Shown here piece by piece: positions 45,492 to 54,871 of a DNA stretch of 64,000 nt. Position numbers and translations under genes: made by a program. Each line of letters begins with the position of its first letter. Within the stretch, counting starts at the first letter, position 1. Below the pieces are notes generated by a model. That model was not told the DNA's origin, made no database searches, and worked only from the letters and a program-made list of their open reading frames with translations. This DNA is from Brucella rhizosphaerae. GTDB lineage: Bacteria > Pseudomonadota > Alphaproteobacteria > Rhizobiales > Rhizobiaceae. The stretch covers positions 55,606 to 119,605 of the forward strand of contig NZ_NNRK01000023.1 in NCBI RefSeq assembly GCF_002252475.1, read 5' to 3'.

Positions 45492-46777
45492 AATCCTGGC
45501 CATCGGGTAAGCCTTCGTCCCTATGGATGTCGCTCTCGCGTGAGAGGTTTGAAGGCGAAGTTCTCACAGGTGTTGCGCAAACCGAAGTTGCAGTCATCGG
45601 CGGTGGCATTGCCGGTCTTGCGGCATCTATCGAGCTTTCAAGGCGCGGTCGCAAAGTCACTGTGCTTGAAGCAGCCAAGGTTGGCTATGGAGCTTCAGGC
45701 CGTGCCAATGGGCAGGTTATTTCTGCTTTGACACGTCATGGCCCCAATGCCTTGCGAAATATCTGGCCAGCAGAACAGGCTGAACGGTTTATTGAACTCG
45801 TGAAGGGCGCTGCCGACAAGCTTTATGCCTTAGCTGACCGCTACCAGATCGACTGCGATTTAAGTCGCACTGGCTGGCTGCAACCAGCGCATAGTCCCGG
45901 TCGCTTCAAGCGCGTTTCCGCTCTCGCAGCGCAATGGGCTGAAGCCGGCGCACCAGCGACAGCAATTGCTCCGGATGCGTTGGCTGCACGCCTGGGAACA
46001 AATGCGTATCATGGCGGATGGGAGCATCGCGGCGGCGGCCACATAAACCCTTATGCTTTCACAGTCGGCCTTGCTCGTGGTGCCGCATCAGAAGGCGTCA
46101 CAATCTTCGAGCAAAGTCCCGCGCTCAATCTCACCCGAACGTCAACAGGTTGGCGGATCAAGACCCCGACCGGCGACCTTCACGCGGAAAAAGTGGTGCT
46201 CGCGACCGCCGCCCACACCGGCAGTCTCTGGCCTGAGCTTCGACGCTCCATTGTGCCGGTTACGTCCTATCAAGCGGCAACCGAACCGCTGGGTGATCTG
46301 GCGAATACAATCCTTCCCGGCAATGAAGCATCATCAGATACCCGGTTCGACCTTCGTTATTTTCGCAAAGACCGTGAGGGGCGGCTGGTTTCCGGCGGCG
46401 CACTCGCCATTCAGGCCGGTGCGCCGTATCGTTTGCCTGCAATGGTTGAGGTCCGGTTGCGTGAGCTCTTCCCTGATCTGCTAAGCGGAACAGTGAAGAC
46501 GTTCTGGGGTGGGCGCATCGCCATGACGGTGGATCGCCTGCCGCATCTGCATAAACGCGACGACGGTCTTTACAGCTGGATTGGCTGTAATGGGCGCGGC
46601 CTCGCACTCTCATGCGCCATGGCGGATGTAGTTGCCGATGCCGTTTGCGGCGTAGCGGATGACCAGCTCGCATTGCGTCCCACACCTGTGCCGCAGGTTG
46701 CCTTTCACCCGATTGTCAGCCGGACCGCCCGTTTCATCCTGCCCTACTTTCGTTGGCAAGATGGCCGCGAAGTCTGA
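45488..46777 (+). CDS. FAD-dependent oxidoreductase, DAO/PuuB-like amine oxidase
   Basis: The ATG at 45488 overlaps the previous stop by 4 bp and gives 429 residues. The FAD Rossmann motif 'VIGGGIAGLAASIEL' is at residues 36-50, followed by the DAO-family 'VGYGASGRANGQVI'. 'FWGGRIAMTVDRLPHL' and 'SWIGCNGRGLALS' near the C-terminus close the FAD site. The style is gamma-glutamylputrescine oxidase/glycine oxidase-like, so oxidative deamination of a primary or secondary amine is expected. In the hyu operon it could oxidise an N-substituted amino acid released by HyuAB. Confidence 0.9.
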   Translation: MKSWPSGKPSSLWMSLSRERFEGEVLTGVAQTEVAVIGGGIAGLAASIELSRRGRKVTVLEAAKVGYGASGRANGQVISALTRHGPNALRNIWPAEQAERFIELVKGAADKLYALADRYQIDCDLSRTGWLQPAHSPGRFKRVSALAAQWAEAGAPATAIAPDALAARLGTNAYHGGWEHRGGGHINPYAFTVGLARGAASEGVTIFEQSPALNLTRTSTGWRIKTPTGDLHAEKVVLATAAHTGSLWPELRRSIVPVTSYQAATEPLGDLANTILPGNEASSDTRFDLRYFRKDREGRLVSGGALAIQAGAPYRLPAMVEVRLRELFPDLLSGTVKTFWGGRIAMTVDRLPHLHKRDDGLYSWIGCNGRGLALSCAMADVVADAVCGVADDQLALRPTPVPQVAFHPIVSRTARFILPYFRWQDGREV

Positions 46778-46798
46778 TCAAAGCTCCAAGGAAACCCC

Positions 46799-48319
46799 AT
46801 GCCCCGCGCAGCCGTTATTCAGCTCTTTCACGAAGCAAATGCCTTCACACCCGTAAAAGCTAATTACGAGGGCTTTCTCTCTGCTCAATATTTTCAGGGC
46901 GAAGATGTGCGGCGGGAATTCGGCTCAACCAGCAACTGGCTGGGCGGGGTGACGGAAGCGCTCGATGACGCCGGTTATGAGATAGCCTACGGCGTCTGCA
47001 CCGGATGTCTTCCCGGTGGAACGCTCGAGGCAGAAAGCTATCACCGTCTCGTGGCGGAAATCATTCAATCACTTGAAAACATTGCATCTAAAGGCCCCAT
47101 AGACATCGTAGCGCTTTTGTTGCACGGAGCCTTGACCGTTGAGGGCGTCGCCACACCTGAGACTGATCTTGCCCGGAAAGTACGCGCGATTGTTGGCCCT
47201 GATGTTCGCATAGCCGTACCGCTCGATTTTCATGCCAATGTCGAACCCATGCTGCCGCATGTTGTTGATGTGGTGATAGGCGGCAAACTGTACCCACATG
47301 CAGACACTCACGCGCGCGGCAAAAAATTGATACAGTTGGCGCTTGATCCTGTGAGCTGGCGGACACGGCGCTTCCGCTTGCCAGTAGCAGCACCGATGAG
47401 CGCACAAACCAGCGATGCAGAGCCGTTCAAAAGTCTGGTTGCGCTTTCCAATGATATCGAGCGCCACAACGGATTGGCCGATGTGGTTGTAATGGGCGGC
47501 TTCCCCTATGTGGATTCCGATGATGTTGGGAGCTCTGTTCTTGTAACCGGCACCGACGAAGAAGCCATGAAGCAGGCCTATCGCGACATGGCAGAGGCCA
47601 TCTGGCAACAGCGCGAAGCCATCACCCGACCAGCGCCTGCATTCAATGCCATCGCGCCGGAAATCTATGAGCGTGCCACCAAAGGGCGTGTGGTCATTGG
47701 TGACGCGGGTGATAATCCCGGTTCGGGCGGCGTCGCCAACGTCGCCGATATTTTCGCAAGTCTTTCTGCACACGACCTGCCGTTTGCAGCAGGCTTTATG
47801 GTTGATGGCGACGCTGTTTTGGCTGCGCAAGCGATCGGCGAAGGTAATCGCGGTAAAATCTCAATGGGGCGTTTGCAAAATGGGGCGCCGTTTGTTGTCG
47901 ATGCGCTCGTGGAACGCGTCACAGAGGTTCGTTATCGTAACGAAGGCGCAAATCTGCACGGTGAATTGTTAGAAGGCGGTTTAGGGGCCGTGCTTCGTGT
48001 CCGCGATCACGGTCACATCGTTCTCGTCACCGAGCGTATTCAGGCCTATGACACACAGGCTTTCCGTAGTCTGGGCATCAATCTGGAAAGCAAGGCGATC
48101 ATTCACATCAAATCAAGCAACCATTTTCGCACATCGTTTACGCCGCTTGCGGAGCAAGGTGTTTTCGTCGTTGATAGCGGCGGCTATGCCTCGACAGATG
48201 CGACCAAGTTTCCCTTCACCAAGCGAGCAACCCGCATCCTTCCACTCGCCTCTCTGGATAAGAGCGAATGGGACCGTCAGGTCGCTGAAGAATGCGAGAT
48301 CGCTTTTCGTACTTTATGA
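46799..48319 (+). CDS. M81 family metallopeptidase (MlrC-like, second copy)
   Basis: A 506-residue paralogue of the protein at 32890-34383. Motifs are 'IQLFHEANAFTP' (equivalent to HETNTF), 'VPLDFHANVEPML', 'YPHADTHARG' and 'GDAGDNPGSGGVANVADIF'. It is the last gene of the hyu operon, 21 bp after the amine oxidase. Its stop codon overlaps the stop of the convergent amidohydrolase (48314-48319), leaving no room for a terminator between them. Substrate unknown; family knowledge suggests a zinc-dependent amidase on peptide-like molecules. Confidence 0.88.
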   Translation: MPRAAVIQLFHEANAFTPVKANYEGFLSAQYFQGEDVRREFGSTSNWLGGVTEALDDAGYEIAYGVCTGCLPGGTLEAESYHRLVAEIIQSLENIASKGPIDIVALLLHGALTVEGVATPETDLARKVRAIVGPDVRIAVPLDFHANVEPMLPHVVDVVIGGKLYPHADTHARGKKLIQLALDPVSWRTRRFRLPVAAPMSAQTSDAEPFKSLVALSNDIERHNGLADVVVMGGFPYVDSDDVGSSVLVTGTDEEAMKQAYRDMAEAIWQQREAITRPAPAFNAIAPEIYERATKGRVVIGDAGDNPGSGGVANVADIFASLSAHDLPFAAGFMVDGDAVLAAQAIGEGNRGKISMGRLQNGAPFVVDALVERVTEVRYRNEGANLHGELLEGGLGAVLRVRDHGHIVLVTERIQAYDTQAFRSLGINLESKAIIHIKSSNHFRTSFTPLAEQGVFVVDSGGYASTDATKFPFTKRATRILPLASLDKSEWDRQVAEECEIAFRTL

Positions 48320-49537
48320 AGAATAGTTTTTGACGATTTCGCCGCCCTTGATGACAAGCTGCAAGTGATCGGCGAAACTTTCCAGAATGCCTTTATCAAG
48401 CGGATTGGCTGAGAGAACATTGAGATCGGCGCGGTAATTTTCCTTAACGTAGCCGATTTCGGTCTCAAGACGGACCAGCTCCGCCGCCGTGCTTGTTGCT
48501 GCGCGAAGCAGATCAAGTGGTGGAATAACATCAGCACGCAAGGCAAACTCATGCAGCTGGCGTGAATGCATCGGCCCGATCAGATCGGTGCCATATGCCA
48601 TCGGAACACCTGCGCGATAGGCAAGTTCAACGGCATAAAGTCCAGAGTCGAGCACCAGCTTGATCTTGTCCATCCGGTCTTTCGGGAAGCCACTTTCCGC
48701 CCCAACTTCCGCCAGCGCCCGGAAACAAGAAAGCGTCGGCGTCAGGAAGCTCCCAGCCTGCTTCATCAGAGCGACTGTCTCTTCATCAAGCAGATTACCA
48801 TGTTCGATTGAGCGGACGCCGTTGCGCACCGCACGTGCAACCGAACGCGCGGTGTAGGTATGCGACACCACATAGAGGTCAGCCATATTGGCTTCATCGA
48901 CAATTGCCGCGATTTCCTGTTCCGAGAACTGATCCGACGTGATGCGGTCAGTAGGGGATGAAATACCGCCATTGGCCATGATCTTGATATGATGCGCACC
49001 GCGCCTGATCTCGTCACGCGCTGCGCGGCGAACTTCATCAACACCATCGCAGCGGCGACCAAGGCTGACTTGTGCATAGGTCTCATCAGTCCGATCCACG
49101 CCCATGGCGCGATGATCGCCATGGCCACCGCTCGCTGAAAGCGCCTTGCCTCCGTACAGAAGACGAGGCCCCGAAATCAGTCCCTCCTCCACAGATTGCG
49201 CCAGACCAAAGTCTGCGCCCCCGACATCGCGTACAGTTGTAAACCCACGCGAAAGCATTCCGTCCAGCACCTTTGCCGCACGTGCTGCGACATACATCGG
49301 CGATTGACGCGGCAGCTCGCCTAGATTGGCCGTATAAGCAGTAGCGTGTACATGGGCGTCAATAAGCCCCGGAATGACGAATGAGCCTTTGAGATCGACC
49401 CGGTTTACAACGGAATGTGACGGCTTCGCTTCACTCACCTCGCGGATGAGACCATTTTCCAAAACGATGTTTTGATCAGCGAGAATAGCGCCGTTCTCGA
49501 CATCAACGACATTGGCATTTTCGAGAATTGTAATCAC
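48314..49537 (-). CDS. Metal-dependent amidohydrolase, prolidase-like (imidazolonepropionase superfamily)
   Basis: A 407-residue amidohydrolase. Metal-site residues: 'DAHVHAT' near residue 60 (HxH), a probable carboxylated Lys in 'HHIKIMANGG', His in 'VVSHTYTA', His in 'SIEHGNL' and the catalytic Asp in 'AYGTDLIG'. This pattern fits the Xaa-Pro/Xaa-Arg dipeptidase-like amidohydrolases rather than cytosine deaminases. It has no signal peptide. It follows the peptide-binding protein gene at 49621 but is separated from it by a terminator-like hairpin. Confidence 0.87.
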   Translation of the reverse strand: MITILENANVVDVENGAILADQNIVLENGLIREVSEAKPSHSVVNRVDLKGSFVIPGLIDAHVHATAYTANLGELPRQSPMYVAARAAKVLDGMLSRGFTTVRDVGGADFGLAQSVEEGLISGPRLLYGGKALSASGGHGDHRAMGVDRTDETYAQVSLGRRCDGVDEVRRAARDEIRRGAHHIKIMANGGISSPTDRITSDQFSEQEIAAIVDEANMADLYVVSHTYTARSVARAVRNGVRSIEHGNLLDEETVALMKQAGSFLTPTLSCFRALAEVGAESGFPKDRMDKIKLVLDSGLYAVELAYRAGVPMAYGTDLIGPMHSRQLHEFALRADVIPPLDLLRAATSTAAELVRLETEIGYVKENYRADLNVLSANPLDKGILESFADHLQLVIKGGEIVKNYSS

Positions 49538-49573
49538 TTCAGTCTTTTCCTGTCATCACACTTGAAAACGGCA

Positions 49574-49602
49574 AAAGCCGGGCTGAATGCCAGCCCGGCT
49601 TT
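49574..49602. terminator. Strong hairpin terminator/attenuator after the binding-protein gene
   Basis: A perfect 12-bp stem, AAAGCCGGGCTG (49574-49585) and CAGCCCGGCTTT (49591-49602), with a 5-nt loop. On the minus strand it runs into TTTTGCCGTTTT. It should stop most transcripts leaving the binding-protein gene before the amidohydrolase, leaving partial read-through. Confidence 0.8.
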
Positions 49603-49620
49603 ACAGTTTCTTCGATCCGC

Positions 49621-51126
49621 TTATTTTTCCGACCAGCCAACGCGGTTAAGGAAGAGGTTCTCGTTGGGCAGCGGCGTGAACTCCACGTTCTTTGCCGCTC
49701 CGTAAAGCACTGAAGCCTGATAAAGCGGAATGATGTAGTTCTCCGCAGCGACAATCTCATGCACAGACTTGTAGAGTTCGAGGCGACGTTCCGGATTGAT
49801 GACAGTTCGTGCCTCATCCAGTGCCTTGTCCAGACGCTCATCTTTGATTGTCGACCAACTGCTGGACGAGTGCAGAAGCGGATAGAGTGTGCCATCGGCA
49901 TCCTGACAGCCACAGCTCCAACGCCCAAAAGCAGCCGATGGAATCGTGCCGGGGCCGGATTGCATCTGCTGCATCCAGTTGCCCATGTCAGTCGTAACGA
50001 TTTTGACGTTGAGGCCCACATCGTTCAGCATTTGCTGGATAGCCTGCACGACACGCTGATCATAGGTCGGCGTGGTGAGCAGCGTGATCTCGGTCTTGGC
50101 TGCATCACCGACTTCGGCCACCAGCTCCCTGGCTTTCTCGGGATTATATTCAGGCGCCTTTATGCCCTCGACAAAACCAAATGAAACCGGCGAAGTAAGC
50201 TCATCGATCGGTGCATCGTAACCGCCAAGAATACCTTCGACGATGCCTTGCTTATCAATGGCATGAGCGATCGCCAAACGAATGCGCGGATCATCAAGTG
50301 GTGCTTTGTTGATATTGAGTGAAAAGAAAGCAATACGTTCACCGCGAACCGGCAAAACTTTGCCCTGACCCGATGCTTCAAGCTGAGCAGCCAGATCATT
50401 ATCGAGGTTGCTGGCGAGATCCGTGGTTCCAGCCTGCAAATTGGCGATGCGGGTAGAACCATCAGGGACTGCGCGGAAAGCAACTTTCGGGAACTCGCCT
50501 TTCTTGCCCCAATAGTCGTCATTACGTGCCAGCAACACTTCAACGCCACGGTTCCAGTTCTCTAGTTTGTAAGGACCCGATCCCACCGGCTTGATATTGA
50601 ACTCATCCTTGCTGACCGCCTCGACCGCATGCTTTGGCACGATGGATAGTTTCGTCAACTGTGCGAGCAGAACCGGATAGGGTCCCTTTGTTGTCACGAC
50701 AACCGTCGTGTCATCCTTTGCAACGGCATCGCTGATCTGGTTGAACTGGCCAATCTGGGGGCTGGCAAAGGCTGGATCGATAATACGCCTGATGCTGAAG
50801 GCAACGTCCTGCGCGGTCAGCGGGGTGCCATCATGGAACTTCACATCGTCGCGAATTTTGAATTCAACTTCCGCGTCGGAAAGATATTTCCACTCAGTTG
50901 CGATTTGCGGAACGATCTCACCCTTGTCGTCACGGGTGAGAAGGTTATCGAAAATGTTGCGATAGACATTAAAGCTATCAGTGTTCCACTGCACATGTGG
51001 ATCAAGCGAGCTTGGCTCTGCAATAAAATCCACCGCCAGCAAGTCTTTGGCGCTGGCATTGTTCGGCTGGGCCGCGAGCGCGGTAGCGGCCAGCAGCGCG
51101 GCGTAGAGCGCGGTTTTGAGGCGCAT
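49621..51126 (-). CDS. Dipeptide-type ABC transporter periplasmic binding protein (copy 1)
   Basis: A 501-residue SBP_bac_5 protein with a Sec signal ('ALYAALLAATALAAQPNNASA'). It shares long identical blocks with the protein at 52271: 'EPSSLDPH', 'VYRNIFDNL', 'QIATEWKY', 'GRWSCGCQDADG' and 'LLHSSSSWS'. The two are clear paralogues flanking the GntR gene in opposite orientation. No permease is adjacent on this strand, so it probably shares the permeases at 53945 and 54868. Confidence 0.92.
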   Translation of the reverse strand: MRLKTALYAALLAATALAAQPNNASAKDLLAVDFIAEPSSLDPHVQWNTDSFNVYRNIFDNLLTRDDKGEIVPQIATEWKYLSDAEVEFKIRDDVKFHDGTPLTAQDVAFSIRRIIDPAFASPQIGQFNQISDAVAKDDTTVVVTTKGPYPVLLAQLTKLSIVPKHAVEAVSKDEFNIKPVGSGPYKLENWNRGVEVLLARNDDYWGKKGEFPKVAFRAVPDGSTRIANLQAGTTDLASNLDNDLAAQLEASGQGKVLPVRGERIAFFSLNINKAPLDDPRIRLAIAHAIDKQGIVEGILGGYDAPIDELTSPVSFGFVEGIKAPEYNPEKARELVAEVGDAAKTEITLLTTPTYDQRVVQAIQQMLNDVGLNVKIVTTDMGNWMQQMQSGPGTIPSAAFGRWSCGCQDADGTLYPLLHSSSSWSTIKDERLDKALDEARTVINPERRLELYKSVHEIVAAENYIIPLYQASVLYGAAKNVEFTPLPNENLFLNRVGWSEK

Positions 51127-51488
51127 CGTATTATCTCCCGTGGGTTCCCCGGATTTCCCGACTGAATAAAATTAACTGCAAATCAAACTGATTGTTTGAT
51201 ATCTCAGTTTTGCCATTTGCAATATTAATGTATGATATTGTCACCTTATAGAAACCGGTGCAACCAACAGGTTTTCTAAATCTGCAGGCAATTGAAAAAT
51301 GTCATTTCAATTTTGCGGTCCTAAGAGAAACAGTTGATTTATTGGAATTGTGAAGGCAACATGCTGATGTTTCCTCTGGAGCGCGTTATGGAGAAGAATT
51401 CTTCACTTCGGCGATCAGGAACAGAAAATATGTCCTTTTCTTTCGTTTAAAGAGATTTCAAAATATAAAACTAAGAGGTCAGTTATAA
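51127..51488. promoter_or_regulatory. AT-rich divergent regulatory region between binding protein and gntR
   Basis: This 362-bp gap is markedly AT-rich and has no credible gene. CAATAT (51220-51225) and ATATTG (51235-51240) form an inverted repeat with a 9-bp spacer that could be a GntR site, but many AT-rich symmetries occur here. Promoters for both directions must lie within it. I could not place them. Confidence 0.4.
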
Positions 51489-52268
51489 ATGTTGGACAAC
51501 GATGCCTATACGTCTCCCGTCGCGCCTGAAGGCAAAGGAGACCTGGCGGAAAAGGCACTGCGAAATGCAATTGTGAACTGCGTTCTGGCGCCGGGTGAAC
51601 GGCTGTCTGAATCCGCACTTGCAACAGAATTTGCATTGGGGCGCGGTGCACTGCGCGCAGCACTCGCACGTCTTAAAGCAAGCGGACTGGTATCATCATC
51701 GGCGCGCAGCGGCTGGGTTGTGACGCCAATTTCGGCGGGCGAAATCCGTGAACTAAGCGCAGCGCGACGTCATCTGGAGCCATTGCTTTTCGCAGCAGTG
51801 CTGGATGAGTCCTCCATCCAGCGACTGAACGCACTTGGTGAAATGCATCTCGCACTCACACAGCGCAACGAGCTTGGTGGCGACATTCTCCCGACCATCC
51901 GCCGCTATGAGCGCGAAATATTGGACCTTCTCGCTACCCGGCTCAACATGCCGATTGTTTCCGGCTGGCTGACCGACCTTTGGGACCGTGCTGTGCGGCT
52001 GGTTAATTTTTTCGAGAAAACCGGGCGCGTCAGACTGATCCCCGCCAACAGATCACGGCTGATCAGCGCGATTATCGAAGGGCGAAAGAGCGAAGCTCTG
52101 GAACTATTTGGCGCTGCCAACACAGCACTCGAAACCTACCTCCTCGACCGCTTTCTTGAATCGGAAGCGATGGTCGGTGCAAAGCCCGCCCGCCGCAGTG
52201 CAGGCAAAAACAAAACCGAGCAACAAAACCGTTCAGAACCACATTTGGATAAACCAGGGGCATTATAG
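51489..52268 (+). CDS. GntR-family (FadR-type) transcriptional regulator
   Basis: A 259-residue regulator. The winged HTH covers roughly residues 20-75 ('LAPGERLSESALATEFALGRGALRAALARL'). An all-helical FCD effector domain follows, with 'RRHLEPLLFAA' and 'RYEREILDLLA'. A hydrophilic tail of ~30 residues (KPARRSAGKNKTEQQ) is unusual. It is immediately followed, 2 bp later, by the binding-protein gene, so regulator and transporter are co-transcribed. It probably controls both divergent transcripts. Confidence 0.9.
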   Translation: MLDNDAYTSPVAPEGKGDLAEKALRNAIVNCVLAPGERLSESALATEFALGRGALRAALARLKASGLVSSSARSGWVVTPISAGEIRELSAARRHLEPLLFAAVLDESSIQRLNALGEMHLALTQRNELGGDILPTIRRYEREILDLLATRLNMPIVSGWLTDLWDRAVRLVNFFEKTGRVRLIPANRSRLISAIIEGRKSEALELFGAANTALETYLLDRFLESEAMVGAKPARRSAGKNKTEQQNRSEPHLDKPGAL

Positions 52269-52270
52269 AT

Positions 52271-53779
52271 ATGAAAGTAGCGAGCCGTTCGATCCGTTCC
52301 GCCATTGCAGGCCTCGTTCTGGCCTGTTCACCGCTTACGGTGACCGCAGCCTTTGCCAAAGATCAGCTGGTCATTGATCTCGTGAACGAGCCATCATCGC
52401 TTGATCCACACAAGCAATGGAACCCGGACAGCTACTACGTCTATCGCAATATCTTCGACAATCTGGTTACGCGCACCGACGATGGCGAGATCACACCACA
52501 GATTGCCACCGAATGGAAATACAACTCCGACACGGAAATTGTCTTCAAGCTTCGCAATGATGTTAAGTTTCACGACGGTTCGCCGCTAACGGCGAAAGAT
52601 GTTGCCTTCAGCATAAATCGCATCATCAACCCGGCCTTCGCGAGCCCGCAGCTTGGCCAGTTCAACAAAATCGTTTCAGCCGAAGCCACCGGCGACAACG
52701 AAGTCACTGTGAAGACAGATGGCGCTTATCCTGCACTTCTGGCACAGCTCGTCAAACTCTCCATTGTTCCGGAAAAGGTCGTTGAAGCAAAAGGCGACGA
52801 CGGCTTCAATGCGGCCCCTGTCGGCTCCGGCCCATATAAGTTTGTAAACTGGCAGCGCGGCGTTTCGGTTACATTGGAACGCAATGATGATTATTGGGGT
52901 GAGAAAGGCGCGTTCAAAACCGCCGAATTCCGCGCCGTTCCTGATGCGGCAACCCGTATCGCCAATCTGCAATCCGGCACGACCGATCTGGCGGTTGGTC
53001 TTGATGCCGATCTCGCAGCTCAGATTGAAGGTTCTGCCAGTGCCAGGCCGCTGTCGGTGCTCACCGAGCGCGTCGGCTATGTGAAGCTCAACCCGAACCT
53101 CCCCCCTTTCGATGACAAGCGCGTCCGCGAAGCGGTGGCCCGCGCCATCGACAAGCAAGCAATTACTGAGGGGCTGCTTGGAGGCGTTGATAAGCCAGTC
53201 GCACAAATGGTAACGCCATCGCATTTTGGTTACGTCGATGGCATTGAAGGCTATGCTTACGATTTGGAAAAGGCCAGGCAGCTTATCAAGGATGCGGGCG
53301 CAACCGGTAAAGCCGTGAGCTTCGCCACTGCCCCAACCTTCGATCAACGCATCGTGCAGGCTGTGGCCCAGATGGTTGGCGAAACGGGGCTGACCGTCAA
53401 TATCGAGATGACCGATATGGCGACCTATCTTAAACGCGCGCAGAGTGAGCCGAAAAGCCAGCCCGCTATCGCCTTCGGTCGTTGGTCTTGTGCCTGTCAG
53501 GATGCGGACGGGGTTCTCTTTCCACTCCTGCATTCTTCAAGCTCCTGGTCGTCCACGAACAATCCTGAAATCAATAAGGCACTGGAAGCAGCGCGCGGCA
53601 CGCTCGATGAAAAAGCTCGCCTTGAGAACTACAAGACAGTCAGCTCGTTCGTGGCCGAAGATGTACCACTTGTACCGCTTTATCAGGCAGCGATCATCTA
53701 TGGTGCAGCAAAGCAACTTCAATGGAAGCCGACAGCCAATGAGAGCCTCTTCCTGAACCGCATGAACTGGCAGGACTAA
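52271..53779 (+). CDS. Dipeptide-type ABC transporter periplasmic binding protein (copy 2)
   Basis: A 502-residue SBP_bac_5 protein with a Sec signal ending 'VTAAFAKD'. It is a full-length paralogue of the protein at 49621. Shared blocks near the C-terminus include 'GRWSCACQDADG', 'LYQAAIIYGAAKQ' and 'NESLFLNRMNW'. The strict conservation of the Trp-Ser-Cys-x-Cys segment in both copies is notable. Followed by a palindromic element and the DppB-like permease. Confidence 0.93.
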   Translation: MKVASRSIRSAIAGLVLACSPLTVTAAFAKDQLVIDLVNEPSSLDPHKQWNPDSYYVYRNIFDNLVTRTDDGEITPQIATEWKYNSDTEIVFKLRNDVKFHDGSPLTAKDVAFSINRIINPAFASPQLGQFNKIVSAEATGDNEVTVKTDGAYPALLAQLVKLSIVPEKVVEAKGDDGFNAAPVGSGPYKFVNWQRGVSVTLERNDDYWGEKGAFKTAEFRAVPDAATRIANLQSGTTDLAVGLDADLAAQIEGSASARPLSVLTERVGYVKLNPNLPPFDDKRVREAVARAIDKQAITEGLLGGVDKPVAQMVTPSHFGYVDGIEGYAYDLEKARQLIKDAGATGKAVSFATAPTFDQRIVQAVAQMVGETGLTVNIEMTDMATYLKRAQSEPKSQPAIAFGRWSCACQDADGVLFPLLHSSSSWSSTNNPEINKALEAARGTLDEKARLENYKTVSSFVAEDVPLVPLYQAAIIYGAAKQLQWKPTANESLFLNRMNWQD

Positions 53780-53787
53780 ACCCCAGA

Positions 53788-53829
53788 GCAGGTCTCCCAA
53801 AAATGGGACCGGTTTTGGGGGAGACATGC
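53788..53829. repeat. Intergenic palindromic element
   Basis: Arms 53788-53798 and 53819-53829 match with one mismatch; inside them AAAA and TTTT continue the pairing, with a GGGACCGG core. The text resembles the short palindromic elements with CGGTTTT cores common in Hyphomicrobiales intergenic regions. It lies between the binding-protein and permease genes and could tune their relative expression. Confidence 0.45.
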
Positions 53830-53944
53830 ATCAAAACAAATAGATACAGCTGTTCCGATGACCCTGTCTTAATTGGAGCAGCACCAAGGCCAGCGCCGTA
53901 ATCGGCAGGCCTGCAATAAAAATAACAAGGGAACGATACACGCA

Positions 53945-54871
53945 GTGCCAGCCTTTTTTCTGACCCGCATTGTGCAGGCATTAATCGCCATTCTTGGCGT
54001 TATGACGCTCATTTTCTTTCTGCAACGTCTTGCAGGCGATCCCGTTCTGCTGCTCGTTCCGCAGAATGCGACCCAGGCCGATATCGACGCAATGCGCACA
54101 GCGCTCGGCTTTGATCGGCCACTTGCCGTTCAATATTTTGAATATCTGCGTGGTCTGCTCACTTTCGACCTCGGTCGGTCGTATGTCCAGAATGTCTCGG
54201 TCTGGACCCTGATTGCAAGCCGCCTGCCCTACACACTCATGTTGGCCGGAGGAGCACTTCTCGTCGCCGTTGGTCTTGGTATTCCGCTTGGCGTAATTAT
54301 GGCTGTGCGTCGTGGTCGCGCAACATCAAAAGCCATTATGGGTTTTGTGCTTGCAGGCCAATCCATGCCGACCTTCTGGAGCGCGATCCTGATGATCATG
54401 GTCTTCGCGGTCTGGCTCGGATGGTTGCCGCCGTCCGGTGCGCGCGACTGGCCAAGCCTCATCATGCCATCCGTTGCGCTCGGGCTTTTGTCCATGGCGA
54501 CATTTGCGCGTGTTGCACGTACCGCCGTTCTCGATGAGCTGGAAAAAGACTATGTGCGCACCGCTCATGCCAAGGGCGTGCCAATAACGCGCATCGTCAT
54601 CCGCCATTTACTGCGAAACGCATCCATTCCGGTTGTCACCGTAGCAGCTCTCGAGATTGCCAATCTTCTGGCTGGCGCTGTGATTGTTGAAACCGTCTTC
54701 GCATGGCCGGGGCTGGGGCAATTGACCGTGCAGGCCATCGCCGCACGTGATTTCATGCTGGTTCAGGGTGTTGTTCTGCTGGGTGCAATTACCGCAATTG
54801 CACTCAATCTGGTCGCTGACGTGCTCTATAGCATCATCGACCCGCGCATTCGTATGGGAGGTCACTCATGA
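53945..54871 (+). CDS. Dipeptide-type ABC transporter permease (DppB-like)
   Basis: I chose the GTG at 53945 (308 residues) because it begins just before the first membrane segment 'FFLTRIVQALIAILGVMTL' and has AAGGGA upstream. No ATG precedes the conserved region. 'LAGDPVLLLVPQNATQAD' and the EAA loop 'YVRTAHAKGVPITRIVIRHLLRNA' are DppB signatures. It overlaps the next permease gene by 4 bp. Confidence 0.9.
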   Translation: MPAFFLTRIVQALIAILGVMTLIFFLQRLAGDPVLLLVPQNATQADIDAMRTALGFDRPLAVQYFEYLRGLLTFDLGRSYVQNVSVWTLIASRLPYTLMLAGGALLVAVGLGIPLGVIMAVRRGRATSKAIMGFVLAGQSMPTFWSAILMIMVFAVWLGWLPPSGARDWPSLIMPSVALGLLSMATFARVARTAVLDELEKDYVRTAHAKGVPITRIVIRHLLRNASIPVVTVAALEIANLLAGAVIVETVFAWPGLGQLTVQAIAARDFMLVQGVVLLGAITAIALNLVADVLYSIIDPRIRMGGHS

